Shown here one piece after another: positions 5,692-9,034 of a stretch of 9,034 nt of DNA. Below the pieces are notes generated by a model. The model ran no database searches, was not told the origin of the DNA, and saw only the letters and a program-made list of their open reading frames with translations. The stretch spans positions 1 to 9,034 of the forward strand of contig JAHEHQ010000084.1 of NCBI GenBank assembly GCA_024644505.1, given 5' to 3'. Origin of the DNA: Gammaproteobacteria bacterium (GTDB lineage: Bacteria; Pseudomonadota; Gammaproteobacteria; Chromatiales; Chromatiaceae). The translations under genes were made by a program, and so were the position numbers. Within the stretch, counting starts at the first letter, position 1. Each line of letters begins with the position of its first letter.

Positions 5692-6570
5692 ATGTTTCAA
5701 GGCAGCATGGTGGCTCTGGCCACTCCCATGATCGAGGATGGCAGCGTCGACCAGGAGTCCCTGCGGGGGCTGGTCGACTGGCATATCGAACAGGGCACGG
5801 ATGCCATCGTGGCCGTCGGCACGACCGGCGAATCGGCGACGCTGGATGAACAGGAGCACTGCCGGGTCATACGCCAGGTGGTGGAGTATACCGCCGGGCG
5901 GATCCCGGTCATTGCCGGAACCGGCGCCAATTCCACCACCGAGGCGGTGAATTTGACCCGGTGCGCCAAGGATGCGGGTGCGGACGCCTGTCTGCTGGTT
6001 ACGCCCTATTACAACAAGCCCACCCAGGAAGGGCTGTTCCTGCACCACAAGGCGGTCGCGGAGGCGGTGGATATACCCCAGATCCTCTATAACGTTCCTG
6101 GAAGGACCGCCTGTGACATGCTGCCGGAAACCATAGGCCGGCTGGCGCAGGTTTCAAATATCGTCGGGGTCAAGGAGGCCACGGGCGATCTGGAGCGGGT
6201 TTCCAGCATCCGGCGGCTCTGCGGGGGAGGGTTCGATATATTCAGCGGCGACGATATCACCGCCCGGGAACTGGTTCTGCTGGGCGGGCAGGGTGTCATC
6301 TCCGTTACCGCGAACGTAGCGCCGCGATTGATGCATGAGATGGTGGCGGCGGCCCTCAAAGGGGACCGGGAAGGCGCGGAGGCCATAGACAGTCAACTCG
6401 CCGATCTGCACCGCAACCTTTTTCTGGAGGCCAATCCGATCCCGGTCAAGTGGGCGCTGGCGGAGATGGGCAGGATTCCACAAGGTATAAGGTTACCCCT
6501 GACCTGGTTGTCCGAGCAGTACCGGGACACATTGCGGCAGACCATGCTAAGAGCCGGATTAATTGAATGA
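5692..6570 (+). CDS. dapA: 4-hydroxy-tetrahydrodipicolinate synthase
   Basis: DapA condenses pyruvate with aspartate semialdehyde, the first committed step toward diaminopimelate and lysine; it is a cytoplasmic TIM barrel. The protein is 292 residues, the E. coli length, and key residues fall at E. coli numbering: Thr44-Thr45 in VGTTGESATL, Tyr107 in TPYYNKPTQEG, Tyr133 and Arg138 in YNVPGRT, and the Schiff-base Lys161 in GVKEATGD. Most residues of the lysine feedback site are kept (Ser48, Ala49, His56, Asn80, Glu84, Tyr106), but residue 53 is Glu where I recall His in E. coli. Feedback inhibition is likely but may be altered. ATG 5692 matches the family N-terminus MFxGS; an upstream in-frame TTG at 5614 lies before the promoter and is rejected. 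A good promoter precedes the gene. The TGA stop overlaps the bamC start as ATGA, indicating translational coupling. Confidence 0.98.
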   Translation: MFQGSMVALATPMIEDGSVDQESLRGLVDWHIEQGTDAIVAVGTTGESATLDEQEHCRVIRQVVEYTAGRIPVIAGTGANSTTEAVNLTRCAKDAGADACLLVTPYYNKPTQEGLFLHHKAVAEAVDIPQILYNVPGRTACDMLPETIGRLAQVSNIVGVKEATGDLERVSSIRRLCGGGFDIFSGDDITARELVLLGGQGVISVTANVAPRLMHEMVAAALKGDREGAEAIDSQLADLHRNLFLEANPIPVKWALAEMGRIPQGIRLPLTWLSEQYRDTLRQTMLRAGLIE

Positions 6571-7733
6571 ATAATTTCTCAAAGCCCCTATTCAGAGTTC
6601 TTATTGCGACTGCGGTCACTGTTATCGCCGGCTGCAGCAGCATTCCGGGTATGGATCAGGTGCTGCCGGACAGGAAGGTTGAGTACAAGAAGTCCAAGGA
6701 GGCCAAAAAAAATCTGGAGGTTCCCCCGGACCTGACCGCCAGCAGCATCAATGACGACCTCGCTATCCCCACGGCCAGTGCCGCCGGCTCCGCCACTTTG
6801 TCCAGTTTCGAACAGACCGGTCAGCAGACCAGCCGTATCTCGGGACGGTCGGAAGTCCTGCCCGAGATGGCGAACATCGAGTTCATGCGCGATGGTGATC
6901 AGCGCTGGCTTTTGATTCAGGCCCAACCCGAGGACGTCTGGTTCAAGGTGGTGGATTTCTGGCAGGAGAGCGGCGTCCTGCTTCAGGAGCAGGACCCTGC
7001 GGTGGGTGTCATGGTTACCGACTGGCTCGAGGTGCAACCGAATATCAAGCTGCCGACCGTGACAGGCTGGCTCTCAAAGGCGGTTTCCGGTCTGCACTCC
7101 GCGTCCACCCGGGATCAGTACAGGGTGAGAATCGAGCCCGGCTCGAACCCCGACAACACGGAACTCTATCTGACTCACCGGGGCATGCAGGAGACCATTA
7201 TCCAGGACGGCGGCGGATCCGTGGAGCGCACCGTCTGGAACCCACGCGAGACGGATCATGGCCTGGAGGCCGAGATGCTGCGCCGGCTGATGGTGTACCT
7301 GGGAATCGCCGAGCAACAGGCGAACCGCGCCGTGGCGGCAGGCAAGAGCGAGCGGTTGAAAACCCGTTCCCGTCTGAACAAGACGGCAGGGAACTATTCC
7401 CTGACCATTATGGAGAATTTTGACCGCTCCTGGCGGCTGACGGGTGTGGCACTCGACCGGGTGGGCTTTGCCGTCGAAGACCGGAACCGCAGCGCCGGCG
7501 TCTATTACGTACGCTACAACGACCCTCTCAAGGATAGCGAGGAGGAGGGCTGGCTCAGCAAACTGGCATTCTGGGACAATGACGAAAAGATCGATAAGGT
7601 CAATCAGTACCAGGTCAGCCTCGATTCGCGCGCCGATAACACCGAAGTCGTGGTGCTGAACGAAGCGGGTGAGCGCGATAACACCGATACCGCACTGCGG
7701 ATATTGACCCTGTTGAGCGAGCAGATTCGCTGA
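6567..7733 (+). CDS. bamC: Outer membrane protein assembly lipoprotein BamC (NlpB)
   Basis: BamC is a lipoprotein of the BAM complex, which folds beta-barrel proteins into the outer membrane. The N-terminus is a lipoprotein signal peptide with lipobox VIAGC, acylated at Cys23. Ser24 after it, rather than Asp, predicts outer-membrane sorting. Residues about 24-95 are polar, Lys- and Ser-rich and probably disordered, with the conserved EVPPDLT (51-57); this is the region that contacts BamD in E. coli. Two helix-grip domains follow (about 105-225 and 275-388); MVTDWLE in the first matches the LTTDW segment of E. coli BamC. At 388 residues it is longer than the E. coli protein (344). The ATG at 6567 overlaps the dapA stop by four bases, the same dapA-bamC pairing as in E. 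coli and Pseudomonas. Confidence 0.94.
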   Translation: MNNFSKPLFRVLIATAVTVIAGCSSIPGMDQVLPDRKVEYKKSKEAKKNLEVPPDLTASSINDDLAIPTASAAGSATLSSFEQTGQQTSRISGRSEVLPEMANIEFMRDGDQRWLLIQAQPEDVWFKVVDFWQESGVLLQEQDPAVGVMVTDWLEVQPNIKLPTVTGWLSKAVSGLHSASTRDQYRVRIEPGSNPDNTELYLTHRGMQETIIQDGGGSVERTVWNPRETDHGLEAEMLRRLMVYLGIAEQQANRAVAAGKSERLKTRSRLNKTAGNYSLTIMENFDRSWRLTGVALDRVGFAVEDRNRSAGVYYVRYNDPLKDSEEEGWLSKLAFWDNDEKIDKVNQYQVSLDSRADNTEVVVLNEAGERDNTDTALRILTLLSEQIR

Positions 7734-7753
7734 TCTCTCATCGGGTCGACCGT

Positions 7754-8515
7754 ATGCGCTTTGTCTCACTGGGCAGCGGCAGTCGCGGCAACGCGACCTT
7801 GATAGAATCCGGGGAAACGCGGCTTCTGCTGGATTGCGGGTTTACCGCCCGGGAGGCGGAGAGACGTCTTGGCTTGGCCGGCGTCGAGCCCGATTCCATC
7901 GATGCCATTCTGGTCACCCATGAACACCAGGACCATATCCGGGGAGTGGGTGTTCTGGCACGCCGTTACGGTATCCCGGTCTGGTTGACCCACGGTTCGC
8001 TCAATTCGGGCCGGCTCGGGGGCATCCCCGAGACCCGGATTATCCGGGGCCATCAGGGGTCGTTCGATATCGGATCCATCAGCATTTCCCCCTACCCGGT
8101 GCCTCACGATGCCAGGGAGCCGGTGCAGTTCGTTTTTCAGTCGGACCGCTCGCGACTGGGGGTGTTGACGGATACCGGGACGATAACGCCCCATATCGTC
8201 TGCATGCTTGAATCCTGCACGGCGCTGCTTCTGGAATGCAATCACGACCCCATCATGCTGGCGAACGGTCCCTACCCCTATCAGTTGCAGAAGCGGGTAG
8301 GAGGGCAACTGGGGCACCTCAGCAACCGTCAGGCGGCTGAGCTGGTGGGAATACTGGACCATCCCGGGCTCGATCACCTGGTCGCCGCCCATTTGAGCGA
8401 GAAAAACAATACCGTGGAACTGGCATCCGAGGCTATCTTGACTGCCACACCCGGGATGGAGGCCAGGCTGACCGTGACGGGGCAGGACCTGGTCAGCGGC
8501 TGGTTCGAGCTCTAG
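7754..8515 (+). CDS. Metallo-beta-lactamase-fold hydrolase, YycJ/WalJ-like
   Basis: A 253-residue cytoplasmic protein with no signal peptide. It begins MRFVSLGSGSRGNATLIE, a start typical of the YycJ/WalJ-like group. The metal-binding motif THEHQDH (His56, His58, Asp60, His61) is intact. Further expected ligand positions are the His of YPVPHDA (His118), the Asp of LTDTGT (Asp140) and the late HLSEKNN. The members of this family I know are thought to be hydrolases or nucleases, but substrates are not well established, so no symbol is given. It lies 20 bp after bamC on the same strand. I recall the same dapA-bamC-MBL-purC order in Pseudomonas aeruginosa, where purC follows; here purC is not next. 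A role in envelope biogenesis is conjecture from context. Confidence 0.9.
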   Translation: MRFVSLGSGSRGNATLIESGETRLLLDCGFTAREAERRLGLAGVEPDSIDAILVTHEHQDHIRGVGVLARRYGIPVWLTHGSLNSGRLGGIPETRIIRGHQGSFDIGSISISPYPVPHDAREPVQFVFQSDRSRLGVLTDTGTITPHIVCMLESCTALLLECNHDPIMLANGPYPYQLQKRVGGQLGHLSNRQAAELVGILDHPGLDHLVAAHLSEKNNTVELASEAILTATPGMEARLTVTGQDLVSGWFEL

Positions 8516-8518
8516 GGG
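8514..8518 (+). promoter_or_regulatory. Ribosome binding site fixing a TTG start
   Basis: AGGGG overlaps the stop codon of the metallo-hydrolase gene and lies six bases before the TTG at 8525. It supports that TTG as the start of the small membrane protein and suggests coupling to the upstream gene. Confidence 0.5.
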
Positions 8519-8524
8519 CTCTGC

Positions 8525-8932
8525 TTGGATCTCAGGCACCTGGTTTTTCCCCGTGAGTCCCGGTTTTTTCCGGGACAGCGCTGGGTGAACATCGGGCTCA
8601 GGATACTGCACCTGATCGGCGTGACGGGCCTGGGGGCGGGGTTTCTCTATCCCGCGGCCGACAGCACCTGGGAGCTGTATTATTCCGTCACACTCTATTC
8701 GGGCCTGGGGCTCAGTATGCTGTACACCTGGTGCAACGGCATCTGGCTGGTTCAGCTGCGGGGCCAGGCGATCCTGTTAAAGCTGTTGCTGCTCTTTTTG
8801 ATTCCCTACCTGCCCGGGTTGGAGATTCCCCTGTTCCTGCTTGTGGTCGTCATCTCCGGTCTGATCTCTCACGCGACTGCCAACGTGCGCTACTACTCAC
8901 TGATTCACCGCAGGCGCATCGAGTCGCTTTAG
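8525..8932 (+). CDS. Small hypothetical membrane protein with about four helices
   Basis: I do not recognise this 135-residue protein. After a polar N-terminus (about 22 residues, with several Arg) come four hydrophobic segments: roughly 23-43 (LRILHLIGVTGLGAGFLY), 51-69 (around LYSGLGLSMLYTW), 82-97 (LLKLLLLFLIPYLPG) and 100-118 (IPLFLLVVVISGLIS). It ends in a basic tail with RYYSLIHRRRIESL. It contains a His in the first helix and another near the end of the fourth, but no recognisable enzymatic motif. The TTG start is supported by an AGGGG site; no ATG is available near the N-terminus. It follows the metallo-hydrolase by nine bases and is probably the last gene of the dapA-bamC unit, since an inverted repeat and T tract follow. 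Inner-membrane location is inferred. Confidence 0.75.
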   Translation: MDLRHLVFPRESRFFPGQRWVNIGLRILHLIGVTGLGAGFLYPAADSTWELYYSVTLYSGLGLSMLYTWCNGIWLVQLRGQAILLKLLLLFLIPYLPGLEIPLFLLVVVISGLISHATANVRYYSLIHRRRIESL

Positions 8933-8952
8933 CAGGTGGGTGCGAGCTGAAA

Positions 8953-9011
8953 TGTAGGGTCGAATTCATTCGACCATCGATTGCGGTTGACCGAATGAAT
9001 TCGGCCCTACA
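8953..9011. repeat. Intergenic inverted repeat (MITE/REP-like), 59 bp
   Basis: The left arm TGTAGGGtCGAATTCATTCG (8953-8972) and its complement at 8992-9011 match at 19 of 20 positions, the exception being a T/C difference at the eighth base. About 19 bases of loop lie between them. The arms contain GAATTC and the short repeated word GAATGAAT. Such TGTAGGG-ended palindromes are common, dispersed intergenic repeats in gammaproteobacteria as far as I recall. It lies 20 bases after the last gene's stop codon and encodes no protein. Confidence 0.8.
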
Positions 9012-9030
9012 GGGGCAGAAGCCTTTTTTT
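9011..9030 (+). terminator. Possible rho-independent terminator
   Basis: AGGGGC-AGAA-GCC runs into seven T residues (9024-9030). The stem is short (three GC pairs plus G-U and A-U pairs), so on its own it is weak. It directly follows the long 59-bp palindrome and would end the dapA-bamC transcript. Confidence 0.3.
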
Positions 9031-9034
9031 ATCC

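Overview
This window is an ordinary, GC-rich stretch of core chromosome from a gammaproteobacterium. The most likely source is an environmental lineage related to Chromatiales or Pseudomonas. The evidence is protein similarity by eye (AspRS, NudB, DapA and BamC all look gammaproteobacterial) and gene order: gcvR-bcp divergent from dapA-bamC, followed by a metallo-beta-lactamase-fold gene, resembles the Pseudomonas arrangement as I remember it. No tRNA, rRNA, CRISPR array, transposase or prophage gene was seen.

Layout. (1) Positions 1-2785, plus strand: the 3' part of a DUF502 membrane protein gene, then aspS (aspartyl-tRNA synthetase) and nudB (dihydroneopterin triphosphate pyrophosphatase), packed as one transcription unit. 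The aspS and nudB reading frames appear to overlap by one base, with ATA sitting where an ATG start is expected. (2) Positions 2781-2980: two copies of a palindromic, REP/BIME-like repeat in tandem with an exact 100-bp period, lying between convergent genes. (3) Positions 3021-5560, minus strand: a probable operon read gcvR-like (two ACT domains), then bcp (peroxiredoxin), then a PIN-PhoH protein. (4) Positions 5561-5691: the divergent promoter region, with a good sigma70-type promoter for dapA and a weaker, possibly leaderless one for gcvR. (5) Positions 5692-8932, plus strand: dapA (lysine/diaminopimelate synthesis), bamC (outer-membrane assembly lipoprotein, ATGA overlap with dapA), a cytoplasmic YycJ/WalJ-like metallo-hydrolase, and a small unrecognised four-helix membrane protein. 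(6) Positions 8933-9034: a perfect-looking intergenic inverted repeat (MITE/REP class) followed by a T tract.

How the genes fit together: most are housekeeping (translation, folate precursor synthesis, cell-wall and lysine precursor synthesis, envelope assembly, peroxide defence). I found no convincing undescribed multi-gene system. The points most worth checking are the apparent AUA start of nudB, the tandem BIME-like repeats with correlated sequence differences, the AspRS residues that predict a non-discriminating enzyme (indirect Asn-tRNA synthesis), the missing resolving cysteine in the peroxiredoxin, and the terminal inverted repeat.
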